From positions 1 to 48,442 of the forward strand of contig JANATG010000024.1 in assembly GCA_029449235.1 (NCBI GenBank): 48,442 nucleotides of DNA, read 5' to 3'. Position numbers and translations under genes: made by a program. Under the pieces are notes generated by a model that was not told the DNA's origin, searched no databases, and saw only the letters and a program-made list of their open reading frames with translations. This DNA is from Linnemannia schmuckeri. Lineage: Eukaryota > Mortierellomycota > Mortierellomycetes > Mortierellales > Mortierellaceae. Below, in pieces: positions 9,298-17,879 of this stretch (position 1 is the stretch's first letter; each line of letters begins with the position of its first letter).

Positions 9298-10282
9298 ATG
9301 AAAATATTCGAATTAACAATTTTAGTATTCTCGATACCATTAGCTTCTCTTTATTTATCAACAATCTTTTCTTCGGGACGAAAAACTTTTTTAATTTTTG
9401 TACTTACAGTTTTCTTATTAACAGAAGCTAATGTACAAATATTAGGAGGGTTATGTCAAACTAACTTTATTTTCGCAAAGGGCGATATTTCATTATTGGG
9501 TAGTTTTTCTTTTATAAAACAACCTAATATTAACATGCTTCATTCCAATTATGATTTATTCTAATGTGGATACTGATAAATCATCTATTTTAGCAGATAA
9601 TAAAGGTAAGGCTGCTATTTATATGTGGACTCACAAAGAATCTGGTAAAATTTACATCAGTTCAGCATTTGATTTATCTAAACGAATACGAAAATACTAT
9701 TCTCCTTCACAATTAAAGAAATATGATAATTATATTTCTAGAGCACTTCTTCATCACGGGTATTCAGCATTTAGTCTTACGATTTTGGAATATATTGATA
9801 TTTCGGGTTTATCAAAAGAAAATGCTCGTAAGTTGATTCTTGAACGTGAGCAGTATTATCTGAATTTTATCTTTTCGACAGATGAACCAAATACATATAA
9901 TATTCTAGAGATAGCTGGAAATTCATTAGGTTATAAACATACTGAAAAATCTCTAGTTAAAATGACAGGTAAAATTAATCCTGCAGAAAGCAGAACAAAA
10001 ATGAGTCTAGCTAAAGCTGGTGAGAAACATCCTATGTTTGGGCGAACTCATTCAGTTGAAATTAAAGCTTTAATTAGTGTAGTCCATTTAGGTAAAATCC
10101 ATTCTTCAGAAATTAAAGCTAAAATGAGTATTGTTAAAGGAACTGCTATTTATGTATATGATACTCAAGGTATTCTTGTAAATACTTTTACTTCTGCTAG
10201 AAAAGCCGCAGAAGTTCTTGGAACAAATAATTATACAATAATGAAATATGCAAGGAATGGTAATATCTTTAAAGATAAGTAG
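9298..10282 (+). pseudogene. chimeric GIY-YIG HEG at the repeat junction, inactive
   Basis: The 5' part (9298-9467) is identical to the leader of the HEG at 15970. The 3' part (9665-10282) is identical to the tail of the HEG at 2722. This is what unequal recombination between two HEGs would leave at the junction of a tandem duplication. A one-base frameshift near 9550 separates leader (9298-9564) from nuclease (9551-10282). The catalytic motifs are altered: GIY is AIY (KAAIYMW) and YIG is YIS (KIYISSAFDL). It is therefore unlikely to be an active nuclease. Confidence 0.75.
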
Positions 10283-10352
10283 AAGTTATCTACATCTGAG
10301 CTATAGCTATTCTTTGCTCTATTTATTTATGTTAATTTTATTATAAATAAAA

Positions 10353-10368
10353 TTAACATCCCTTCCCC
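10353..10368 (+). terminator. C-rich 3' motif, copy 2
   Basis: TTAACATCCCTTCCCC lies 71 nt after the stop at 10282. Duplicate of 3689-3704. Confidence 0.3.
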
Positions 10369-10465
10369 GCTTATAAGCCCTAAGGTTAGTGTATTAAATA
10401 AACTTAAATTCTCTCCTTAGAATATATTTAATAATAAAAATTATTTTTATTAAAAGAGCTGATTA

Positions 10466-10537
10466 GGTTAGTGTATGACTTGAACATACATTTTTAAGCT
10501 TTGCAGACCAATACATTACCAGTTATGCTAACTAACC
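10466..10537 (-). tRNA. trnC: tRNA-Cys (GCA), repeat copy 2
   Basis: Identical to the copy at 3802: perfect 7-bp acceptor GGTTAGT/ACTAACC, anticodon loop CTGCAAA (GCA), weak anticodon stem. Confidence 0.7.
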
Positions 10538-10598
10538 ATTTAGTATTATTTATTTAGAAACTAAATAGCCGTGTTAAATTATTTAGTGAATTTAAAGG

Positions 10599-10709
10599 GG
10601 GGGACCCGGGGCGGTGTTTAGCTAAAAATTTTGAGAGCCGGCCCCGCAAAGCGGGCTTTTAAAAAGTAATGATTGCCCGACTGGTCCACGTAGCGACCCG
10701 GGTCTAATA
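10599..10709. repeat. GC-rich palindromic cluster, copy 2
   Basis: Same element as 3935-4045, flanked by GACCCGGGG and CGACCCGGGTC. Confidence 0.5.
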
Positions 10710-10738
10710 ATATATAACCCTACAATTATTTAAGTCGC

Positions 10739-10893
10739 TTATTTCTTAGATGAGGATAAGATCCACTGTTTTTGAAATAATTTACCACTTTTTACATATC
10801 TAGCCTTTCGGGTCTTAAAATTAAGATTATTGACAAATAAAGAGAAGCAAGAGGTATTGTTAGTACTAAAATTAAAATTTCTAATAATAACAT
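10739..10893 (-). pseudogene. internally deleted HEG remnant (leader fused to tail), copy 2
   Basis: Starting at ATG 10893 the leader ILVLTIPLASLYLSIILIL reads in frame for 33 codons to a TAA. The HEG tail (RYVKSGKLFQKQWILSSSKK) follows in another frame and ends at 10739. This leader resembles the one upstream of the HEG at 18205-18939 (STILILR). It shows that the leader is part of the spreading unit even after the nuclease is deleted. Confidence 0.6.
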
Positions 10894-11008
10894 AATTTTA
10901 TTTACTATTATTAATTTACCTTTTCTTCTTTATAGCTATTAATTATTAAATATACCCCTATCCTGAAGTTGAACATGAATTAATAAAAGAAATACTATTG
11001 TCAAGATA

Positions 11009-11023
11009 TTGGGGGGGTGTATA
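11009..11023 (-). terminator. C-rich 3' motif after nad1, copy 2
   Basis: On the nad1 strand TATACACCCCCCC begins about 24 nt after the stop. Same as 4344-4358. Confidence 0.35.
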
Positions 11024-11046
11024 TTAAAAATTTTGATTACACAAAA

Positions 11047-12012
11047 TTAGTATATTTCAAAAGCTTTAATTATACACGGGATTAATATTGAGAACGCAAT
11101 TACAATTGGTAACATTTTAGACCAGATTGCACTCATAAGTTGATCGTATCTTAATCTTGGGAAACTTGCTCTAATCCAGATAAATAAGAATAGTATGAAT
11201 GAAGTTTTAAATCCAATAGATAAACCTGTCATCAACCCATTTGATTCTACACCTGGTATTAAATATCCACCTAAGAATAAGATAGAACTTAATGTACTTA
11301 AGAAAACAATGGCTCCGTATTCTGCAAGGAAAAAGAATACGAAGGGGAACGCGCTATATTCAGTCATAAACCCTGCTGTTAATTCTGATTCTGATTCTGG
11401 TAAATCAAAAGGTGCTCTATTACTTTCAGCTAATATAGCTATTAAGAACATTAATGCTATAGGAAATAATGGTACAATATACCAAATAGCTTTTTGAGAT
11501 TCTATAATTGCAGTTAAATTAAATGAACCTACAAAAAAAATTACTAATAAGATTATTAACCCAAAAACTACTTCATAACTTACTAATTGTGCTGTAGCTC
11601 TTAAAGAACCTATAAATGAATATTTATTATTTGAGGCCCAACCCGCTAATATAATTCCATAAGCTGCCACTGAAGATATAGCTAAAATTGTTACAATACC
11701 TAAAGAAAAATCAGCTATTACTAAACCTTTTCCATACGGTATAAGAGTCCAAACTAATAAACCACAAACTAAAGAAATCATAGGTGCTAATACAAAAAGT
11801 ATTTTATCTGTATTTGAAGGTAATACTAATTCTTTAACTAGTAATTTTAAGGCATCTGCAAATGCTTGTAATAACCCATAATACCCTACTTTGTTAGGCC
11901 CAATTCTTCTCTGCATACTTCCCATTATTTTACGTTCTGCGATCGTTACATATGCGATAGAACCTAATAAAGGTCCTATTACAATTAATGCTTCTAATAA
12001 TGAATTTATCAT
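11047..12012 (-). CDS. nad1: NADH dehydrogenase subunit 1 (complete)
   Basis: 321 codons, ATG to TAA, no intron. ND1 is a multi-span inner-membrane subunit of complex I (NADH:ubiquinone oxidoreductase), lying at the quinone-binding junction with the matrix arm. Family hallmarks are visible: IAERKIMGSMQRRIGPNKVG near residue 25, then SNTDKILFVLAP, and the loop AESNRAPFDLPESESELTAG with its conserved acidic residues near 203-222, then FFLAEYGAI. The end is PRLRYDQLMSAIWSKMLPI. The length is near the usual fungal value. trnG lies 185 bp upstream on the same strand, separated by a GC cluster. This is the only intact nad1 here; the copy at 4382-5344 is frameshifted. Confidence 0.97.
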   Translation of the reverse strand: MINSLLEALIVIGPLLGSIAYVTIAERKIMGSMQRRIGPNKVGYYGLLQAFADALKLLVKELVLPSNTDKILFVLAPMISLVCGLLVWTLIPYGKGLVIADFSLGIVTILAISSVAAYGIILAGWASNNKYSFIGSLRATAQLVSYEVVFGLIILLVIFFVGSFNLTAIIESQKAIWYIVPLFPIALMFLIAILAESNRAPFDLPESESELTAGFMTEYSAFPFVFFFLAEYGAIVFLSTLSSILFLGGYLIPGVESNGLMTGLSIGFKTSFILFLFIWIRASFPRLRYDQLMSAIWSKMLPIVIAFSILIPCIIKAFEIY

Positions 12013-12039
12013 ATTATTAATTATTTAATTCTTTATCTC

Positions 12040-12084
12040 CGGAGCCGGGACCCGTGGTTACATACGCGGGCCCGGATTTAATTC
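12040..12084. repeat. GC-rich cluster upstream of nad1, copy 2
   Basis: Same cluster as 5372-5416. Confidence 0.4.
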
Positions 12085-12196
12085 TTTTTAAATAGTCTAT
12101 TAAAAGGAATATTATTTTAGAGACCTTACTTATCATCATATCCATTGTCCCGGGTAAAGAGTGGACAAGCCAAAATTTTACTAACCAGGATTTTAT

Positions 12197-12266
12197 GCAG
12201 TTACCTTTAATCGAAAAAGGAATATCGCTTTGGAAGAGCACTAGTTTACCATTAACTTATAACTGC
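12197..12266 (-). tRNA. trnG: tRNA-Gly (UCC), repeat copy 2
   Basis: Perfect acceptor GCAGTTA/TAACTGC. D-stem AGTT/AACT. Anticodon loop CTTCCAA (TCC). T-stem CCTTT/AAAGG. The better preserved of the two copies. Confidence 0.85.
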
Positions 12267-12484
12267 TTATATACAAGTATATCAATTCAACGGAAATAGA
12301 CACTTCTGGTTATTTTTTTTTTTTAAGAGGGAAATATTTCTTAATTATAGTTTGTATATAATAAACATTAATTACATAACCAATTTATCAGGATAATTAT
12401 ATTAAGGCGATTAAAGTTTAAAGTTCAAGTTTACACGCACTTTTATTAAATGGTTCTTTTAAGTATATTTAAAATATTAAATTA

Positions 12485-12845
12485 CCCTCCCCTGCACGCT
12501 TGCGAGGAGGGGAGGGAGAGAGGTGATGAAGAACTACCCCTGAATATAGGCCTTGATAATAAACGAAGTTTCCCGGAGGAGTCTTTCTGGGATGCATTTT
12601 ATTTAAATAATTTAAAAATTTTTCCCTTTTTTAAAGGGAAGATGTATTTACCAGGTACCTGGGAAAGAAGCTATTTTTAAAAACCCCCCCGGGTCGGTGA
12701 GCCTTATCACCCATTTCACCCTACTAGGCCTAGGGGCAACTTTATAGAAGTTGTGGATGATTAGTCATTACCGGCCCGGACTTTATATAAAATATATAAA
12801 ATTTTAATTTTCACTCACCCGGTCCGTTTAAATGGCTGGGATTTT
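12485..12845. repeat. composite GC-rich hairpin element, copy 2
   Basis: Duplicate of 5815-6175, with 5' and 3' modules shared with the element at 28542-28775. Confidence 0.45.
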
Positions 12846-12912
12846 TGAATAAAAAAAAATATTGATCGTTAATATTCTTTCTTATAAAGAAAAAAACAGA
12901 AAAGGTATAAAT

Positions 12913-12955
12913 ACTTGAATGGATTTGAACCACTATTACTAAGTTTCGAATGAGG
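12913..12955 (-). pseudogene. 3' half of a tRNA-Arg(UCG)-like gene, copy 2
   Basis: Duplicate of 6243-6285. It has T-arm and anticodon-arm sequence like trnR(UCG) but no 5' half. Confidence 0.5.
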
Positions 12956-12959
12956 TGAA

Positions 12960-13804
12960 ATCTAAAGATTTTTAATATATTTCTACACTACTCTAATATC
13001 AGCTTTAAAAAGTGGCATAAAAAAATATTTTATTATTAGTAATTAAAAATTAAAAATTATTATATATTAAATAGTGGTTAAAAATTATTAAATCTTGAAT
13101 AGTGGTTAAAAAGTATTTAATTGAATTATTTCATTTTTATTAGTGAGATTGTTCAAGTATTCTTAGTCATTATTACTATAAAGTGTGTCAAACAAATAAG
13201 TATTTTAATAATTATAATTCCGACGTTCCCCGGGTCCAACAGAGATTTCCTTCGGTTGGCCTACTTGGGGTTTTCTTTATAATTGATATTCGTAATACCG
13301 ATCACGTCTATCTTTTTATTCTCTCTATAAGACCATATGAGTAACTTTGTGTGACACCCAAATACCGTTAGCTTCTTTTATACTCCTTCGGTACTGAATG
13401 AGTCAAAACCCTGTCTCTGATTTATTATTAATAGTTTTCTTTCTTGGATTCTTCTAATTAAGTTACTGATTAGTAAATCAATTTTATTAATAAATTTTGC
13501 TCTGAGAGCTTAGAATAATAAATTAAGTAAAATCATCAAATATTTAGCATAATATTATGAGGAGATGCAACTCATATTGAAAGTTAATAATTTAACAGAT
13601 GTTAGGCGGCTAATCTCCCTACCTACTTCTGAATAGTAATTATAACATACTTATAATTAGTTCTAGGAAAACAGCCTCCTCATTGCTGTAAAATCATGTG
13701 TAGAGGACCCTAAATGAATCGAGGACACATGGTATTTAGGTCAATTCTTTGGTTTTTCAAAGTGCCCTATAATATGATAATAGGATCTAATAATAAAATA
13801 CAAC
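12960..13804. other. gene-free region of unknown content, copy 2
   Basis: Duplicate of 6290-7134. No gene recognised; possible structured RNA or intron remnant. Confidence 0.4.
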
Positions 13805-14650
13805 ATGAATTACAACAACATATTACAACGAAATCTTGAGGCCATGAAACGACTTCAACCTTTTTCAACTATAGAAATTTTTATAGGTTCCTTACATTTA
13901 ACGGAAATACATTTAATTGCTAAACAAGAATTAAAAGGTAAATCCGGTATTTATGGATTTATTTGCGAAACAACGGGTAAATTGTATATCGGTTCTTCTG
14001 TTAATTTATCTGACAGATTTAGTCAGCATATTAATGGTACTAACTCAAATATTTTACTCCAAAATGCTATAAATAAATATAATCTTCATAATTTTATATT
14101 TATAGTATTTGAATACTGTGAGCCAAAAGATTTAATCTCTCGAGAACAATTTTATCTTGATACGTTTTTACCTGAATACAACATTCTTAAAGTAGCAGGT
14201 TCTTCTCTAGGGTTTATTCATACAGAAGAATCAAAAGCAAAAATGAGTTTTGCTCAGAAAAGCATTGATAGATCAGGTGAGAATAATCCTCGAGGAATGC
14301 TAGATAAACCCCATTCTAAAAAAACTAAAACTTTAATTAGTTTGCGTATGTTTGGTAGAATAGTTTCTAAAGAAACTAAAGCTTTAATCAGTCTAACTAA
14401 TTCGGGTAATAATCACCCAATGTCCGGTAAAACGCATACTACTAAGGCTAAAAAAAAAATTAGTGCTGTTCAAGGTACAGCAATTTATGTATATGATACT
14501 CAAGGTTCACTAGTAAATACTTTTACTTCTGCTAGAAAAGCAGCAGAATATTTTGATATTTCTCATATTACTATTATGAGATATGCAAAAAATGGCCGAC
14601 AATTTAAAAATAATTGGACTTTATCAACTTTCTTAATTTCTAAGGAATAA
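13805..14650 (+). CDS. GIY-YIG homing endonuclease (complete)
   Basis: 281 codons from ATG to TAA. It lacks the hydrophobic leader; the N-terminus is short and polar. The GIY-YIG domain spans about residues 45-130: GIY 48-50, YIG 61-63, Arg71, Glu114 and Asn126 at the positions expected for catalysis. NUMOD3-like repeats follow (THTTKAKKKIS), then a NUMOD1 domain (YVYDTQGSLVNTFTSARKAA) for DNA recognition. Expected role: a site-specific double-strand cut that drives insertion of its own gene. No group I core is recognised around it, so it seems free-standing. It is closest to the minus-strand HEG at 19477-20223, with the same QELKGKSGIYGFIC-type N-terminal part. Confidence 0.85.
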   Translation: MNYNNILQRNLEAMKRLQPFSTIEIFIGSLHLTEIHLIAKQELKGKSGIYGFICETTGKLYIGSSVNLSDRFSQHINGTNSNILLQNAINKYNLHNFIFIVFEYCEPKDLISREQFYLDTFLPEYNILKVAGSSLGFIHTEESKAKMSFAQKSIDRSGENNPRGMLDKPHSKKTKTLISLRMFGRIVSKETKALISLTNSGNNHPMSGKTHTTKAKKKISAVQGTAIYVYDTQGSLVNTFTSARKAAEYFDISHITIMRYAKNGRQFKNNWTLSTFLISKE

Positions 14651-14715
14651 TTATAGTAGGGTTATAATATACTATAAGGTCCCAATTATGCTTACGTTAG
14701 ATCAAATTTTTCGAT

Positions 14716-14727
14716 TTACACCCCCCG
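14716..14727 (+). terminator. C-rich 3' motif after GIY-YIG ORF, copy 2
   Basis: TTACACCCCCC lies 65 nt after the stop at 14650. Confidence 0.35.
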
Positions 14728-14759
14728 CGAATGGGAGGTTTCTTAATATTAAATTATAA

Positions 14760-14831
14760 ACACTTGAATAGATTTGAACTATTATCACTAAGTTTCGAAG
14801 ACTCATACTTTTCCAGTTAAGTTACAAGTGC
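14760..14831 (-). tRNA. trnR(ucg): tRNA-Arg (UCG), repeat copy 2
   Basis: Identical to the copy at 8088: anticodon loop CTTCGAA (TCG), T-loop TTCAAAT. Confidence 0.8.
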
Positions 14832-14836
14832 TTAAT

Positions 14837-15012
14837 TAAAAATCCCGGGACGGTGAGTTTTTTATGTGTTTACATTACCCCGAGGTGATGAGGAATTATC
14901 TCCTGATAATAGGCCTAAAGGCCTATATCAAGCCTAAAAAGGCTTGGAGAATAGTACCCAATGTAATATGTATATTCTTAAAAACGCATCCCTCCCCGGG
15001 TCCCCCGTAAAT
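14837..15012. repeat. GC-rich hairpin element, copy 2
   Basis: Duplicate of 8165-8340. Confidence 0.45.
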
Positions 15013-15073
15013 ATTTGGCTAATCGCATGTAGTAAAGAGGCTATTTTAGGTATAATTAGTATTTTATAAATAA

Positions 15074-15146
15074 GGCGATTATAGTTCAATTGGCAGAACG
15101 GTAGATTGTGGATCTATATACCAAGGTTCGAACCCTTGTTTTCGCC
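15074..15146 (+). tRNA. trnH: tRNA-His (GUG), repeat copy 2
   Basis: Identical to the copy at 8402, anticodon loop TTGTGGA (GTG). Confidence 0.85.
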
Positions 15147-15305
15147 CTAATTTATAGGAAACTTCAAATATTATCCTAAAAGAGGTAAATTCCTTAAAAC
15201 TTTTTTTTAAGATGATAAGTTTCGTTTACCTCCGGTATGCATCCCGGAGGAAGAAATTTCAAGCTTTTTAAAAATTATTAAAAAAAGCTTTACCCCTGAC
15301 AAGGG

Positions 15306-15590
15306 GTGATGTACCCCTCCGGGATCCGATCCCTCAGTAAAGTCTTATCAGGGGATAATCACCCTATGTTTGGTAAATTGCATTCGGCTGAAACTGTTGC
15401 GAAAATTAGTATAGCTAGAGGAGGAATTATATTTGTTTATGATTCTAAGGGTTCATTACATAATACTTTTATTTCCGCTCGAGAAGCAGGTATATATTTT
15501 AATTGTACTCATTCTACTATTTTAAAATATTGTAGAAATGGTTTAATGTTTAAAGGACAGTGGATATTGTCTACATCTTTAAATTTCTAA
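15306..15590 (+). pseudogene. C-terminal fragment of a GIY-YIG HEG (NUMOD3-NUMOD1), copy 2
   Basis: Identical to 8634-8918. A HEG tail without a nuclease domain, whose start codon lies in an inserted GC-rich element. Confidence 0.7.
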
Positions 15591-15653
15591 ACAAAATTAA
15601 CTCAGACAATGAGGGATAGAAGCACACTATCCAATACGACAAATGTTGTATTT

Positions 15654-15670
15654 TAACACCCCCCCCTCCA
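15654..15670 (+). terminator. C-rich 3' motif after HEG fragment, copy 2
   Basis: TAACACCCCCCCCTCC lies 63 nt after the stop at 15590. Confidence 0.35.
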
Positions 15671-15807
15671 TCACAACAGGTACCAGCGAGGGGCATGTGG
15701 GCCGATTTTCCGAAGATTATATTTGATCCCTCGTCCCGCGAAAGAGGGCCGAGATTTATAGTTTAGCTGAAACTAAAGTATTCATGAGTTTAGCTTAACT
15801 GGATAAA

Positions 15808-15879
15808 GCACATGAATGGATTTGAACCATTATTGTTAGACTTAGAAGGTCTATACTTTTCCAATTAAGTTACACGTGC
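15808..15879 (-). tRNA. trnR(ucu): tRNA-Arg (UCU), repeat copy 2
   Basis: Identical to the copy at 9136, anticodon loop CTTCTAA (TCT). Confidence 0.85.
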
Positions 15880-15905
15880 TTTTATATTTAAAACTAGTTA
15901 GCCAA

Positions 15906-15955
15906 AATTAATATAAAGTGACTATGACCAAATTAGTATAAAGTGACTATGACCA
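15906..15955. repeat. 2 x 25-bp tandem repeat before leader HEG, copy 2
   Basis: Duplicate of 9234-9283. It ends 14 bp before the ATG of the intact leader HEG. Confidence 0.6.
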
Positions 15956-15969
15956 AATAAATATATATA

Positions 15970-17031
15970 ATGAAAATATTCGAATTAACAATTTTAGTAT
16001 TCTCGATACCATTAGCTTCTCTTTATTTATCAACAATCTTTTCTTCGGGACGAAAAACTTTTTTAATTTTTGTACTTACAGTTTTCTTATTAACAGAAGC
16101 TAATGTACAAATATTAGGAGGGTTATGTCAAACTAACTTATTATCGCAAAGCCTAGAAGTATTTATACTAACACTAGGTAGTTTATCTTTTATGGAACAA
16201 TCTAATATTTTATTAGCATTAATTCCTATAGTAACTTATTCAAATGCAGAAACTGCCAAATCATCTATTTTATCCGGAAATAAAAATAAAAGTGGTGTAT
16301 ATATGTGGGTCCATAATGAATCAGGAAAGAGATATATAGGCAGTGCTTTTGATCTTTCTAAACGATTAAGAAGTTATTACTCAATAAGTTATTTAAATCG
16401 TGCTAAATCCATGTATGTATGTAGAGCTCTACTAGATCATGGTTATAGCGCATTTAGTCTAGTTATAATTGAGTATATCGACATTACTAATCTTTCTATT
16501 GAGAAATCAAAAAAGTTAATATTAGAAAAGGAACAATATCATCTAGATAATTTTCTACCTGAGTATAATATACTTAAGGTTGCGGGTTCTTCGTTAGGCT
16601 ATAAACATACTGAAGAGACTCTAGTAAAAATATCTGGAGAGAATCACCAAAATTATGGGAAAATTCATTCAGAAAGCACTAAAGTATTAATGAGTGAGGC
16701 TAAGTCAGGTGAAAAACACCCTCGTGGGATGCAAGGTAAAACACATAGTGCTGGTACAATTGCTAAAATTAGTCAAGCTCTGTCTGGTGACAAAAATCCT
16801 TTTTATGGTAAAACTCATATCTCTGAAACTTTAGCTAAAATTAGTGCTGTTCGAGGAACCATTATTTATGTATATAATTTAAACGGTATACTTGTAAATA
16901 CTTTTTGTTCAGGTAGAAAAGCAGCTGAACATTTTGATTGTTCACAGTCTACTATTTTTAAATATAGTAGGAATGGTTTAGTATTTAAAGGACAGTGGAT
17001 ATTATCTACATCCTTAATTACGAAGGAATAA
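15970..17031 (+). CDS. GIY-YIG homing endonuclease with hydrophobic leader (complete)
   Basis: 353 codons, the longest and best preserved member of the leader family. Residues 1-45 form a hydrophobic leader (FSIPLASLYLSTIF, then FLIFVLTVFLL) that looks like one or two membrane spans. A linker follows, then the nuclease domain: GVY 109-111, YIG 122-124, Arg residues at 132-134, Glu188 in LEKEQYHLD, Asn200 in EYNIL. NUMOD3-like repeats occupy about 222-295 and a NUMOD1 domain about 298-345. The leader could be a captured host-gene 5' exon or a true targeting segment. I do not recognise its origin. The start is the ATG after the 25-bp tandem repeats. The second 6.47-kb repeat ends inside the leader at 16139. 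Confidence 0.85.
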   Translation: MKIFELTILVFSIPLASLYLSTIFSSGRKTFLIFVLTVFLLTEANVQILGGLCQTNLLSQSLEVFILTLGSLSFMEQSNILLALIPIVTYSNAETAKSSILSGNKNKSGVYMWVHNESGKRYIGSAFDLSKRLRSYYSISYLNRAKSMYVCRALLDHGYSAFSLVIIEYIDITNLSIEKSKKLILEKEQYHLDNFLPEYNILKVAGSSLGYKHTEETLVKISGENHQNYGKIHSESTKVLMSEAKSGEKHPRGMQGKTHSAGTIAKISQALSGDKNPFYGKTHISETLAKISAVRGTIIYVYNLNGILVNTFCSGRKAAEHFDCSQSTIFKYSRNGLVFKGQWILSTSLITKE

Positions 17032-17085
17032 TAGTAGGGGTAACAATATACTATTAGCTAAATCCATTAAATTACATAAGAAATC

Positions 17086-17100
17086 TAACACTCCCTCCTT
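17086..17100 (+). terminator. C-rich 3' motif after GIY-YIG ORF
   Basis: TAACACTCCCTCCTT lies 55 nt after the stop at 17031. Confidence 0.3.
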
Positions 17101-17702
17101 AAACAATACTTTAATCCTTTTTGTGGCACTTTTTCCTTTACGAAGAAACAAGTTTATTTTCTATAAAGAATAATAAAACCCGGGCCCGCTCCGAGGGACC
17201 GGTCCCTAGAATAGAATAGATTAGAAAAGAGGTAAGTAAATTAACTCAAAGATTCTGCCCTTGGGCTGAATCACCCTGTGGGAGATTCTAAAACCAGTAA
17301 AATTACTAAACAAGATGTTAGTCACGAGTAAAACTACTCAACGATAAATTAGTCGCCGAGCCCCCGAAAACCCCACCGTTAGGTGAGCATCTGGGGCGTC
17401 CCAAAGGGAAGTAAAATTACTCAAGGATAAATTAGTCGTGAGTAAAACTACTCAACAAATAAATTACTCAATAAATAACTGAGTAAAACTACTCAAGGGG
17501 CCCGACAAAAATAGTGATGAATAAAACTACTCAACGCTAAAATAGTTGTGAGTAAAATTACTCAACGAGATTAGATTAACTCATAAGGGTCTGTAAGTAA
17601 TTCTGAGTAAATAAGAAATAGATAATAAAGACTGGTCTTGAACATTATTAATAATTTAACTTATATTTAACATTAAGCTCTCTGTCTATATAGAGCCGAC
17701 AG
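17101..17702. repeat. spacer with GC palindromes and GAGTA-aaac-TACTC hairpin repeats
   Basis: No gene. A GC block near 17178-17206 contains CCCGGGCCCG and GGACCGGTCC. A strong hairpin GATTCtGCCC/GGGCtGAATC lies at 17251-17272. From about 17291 to 17570 a unit built on GAGTAAAACTACTC (a 5-bp stem with a 4-base loop) recurs at least five times. Clear copies start near 17326, 17440, 17481, 17519 (GAATA variant) and 17550, often followed by AACGATAAATTAGTC. Confidence 0.65.
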
Positions 17703-17704
17703 AG

Positions 17705-17717
17705 TGGGGTGTTAAAT
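17705..17717 (-). terminator. C-rich 3' motif (minus strand)
   Basis: AATTTAACACCCC on the minus strand, about 165 nt after the end of the broken HEG at 17880-19100. Same core as after the cob exons. Confidence 0.3.
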
Positions 17718-17879
17718 TATTTAAAGTTATAACCTTAAATAAAATAACATATTTATATTAATTCCTTAACATAAAATAATAAGTAAAAATTAAGAATTAT
17801 CAAGCGTTCTACTATTGACTAAATAATATTATTACCTTATATTGATAATAATTAAATTATTTTAGACTTCAAAGAATCT

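Larger units (their letters stand above)
3001..9467. repeat. 6.47-kb direct repeat, copy 1
   Basis: Nearly identical to 9665-16139. The offset grows from 6664 to 6672 because copy 1 lacks bases mainly in homopolymers (A runs near 4156, 4670, 4866 and 7865, T runs near 4830 and 5645, a C run near 8048). A few substitutions and indels cluster at 5424-5536. Both ends of the repeat lie inside GIY-YIG genes: the tail of one at the left, the leader of another at the right. Confidence 0.9.
9665..16139. repeat. 6.47-kb direct repeat, copy 2
   Basis: Partner of 3001-9467, from which it is separated by 197 bp of HEG sequence (9468-9664). This copy carries the intact nad1 and the intact 281-codon HEG. 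Confidence 0.9.

Noticed and set aside
11195..11497. 100-codon plus-strand frame
   Set aside because: Antisense shadow of nad1.
12017..12241. 74-codon minus-strand frame upstream of nad1
   Set aside because: It spans trnG and a GC cluster. Not coding.
17291..17570. CRISPR array
   Set aside because: The repeats are short hairpins at irregular spacing with spacers that resemble each other. This is mitochondrial DNA with no cas genes.
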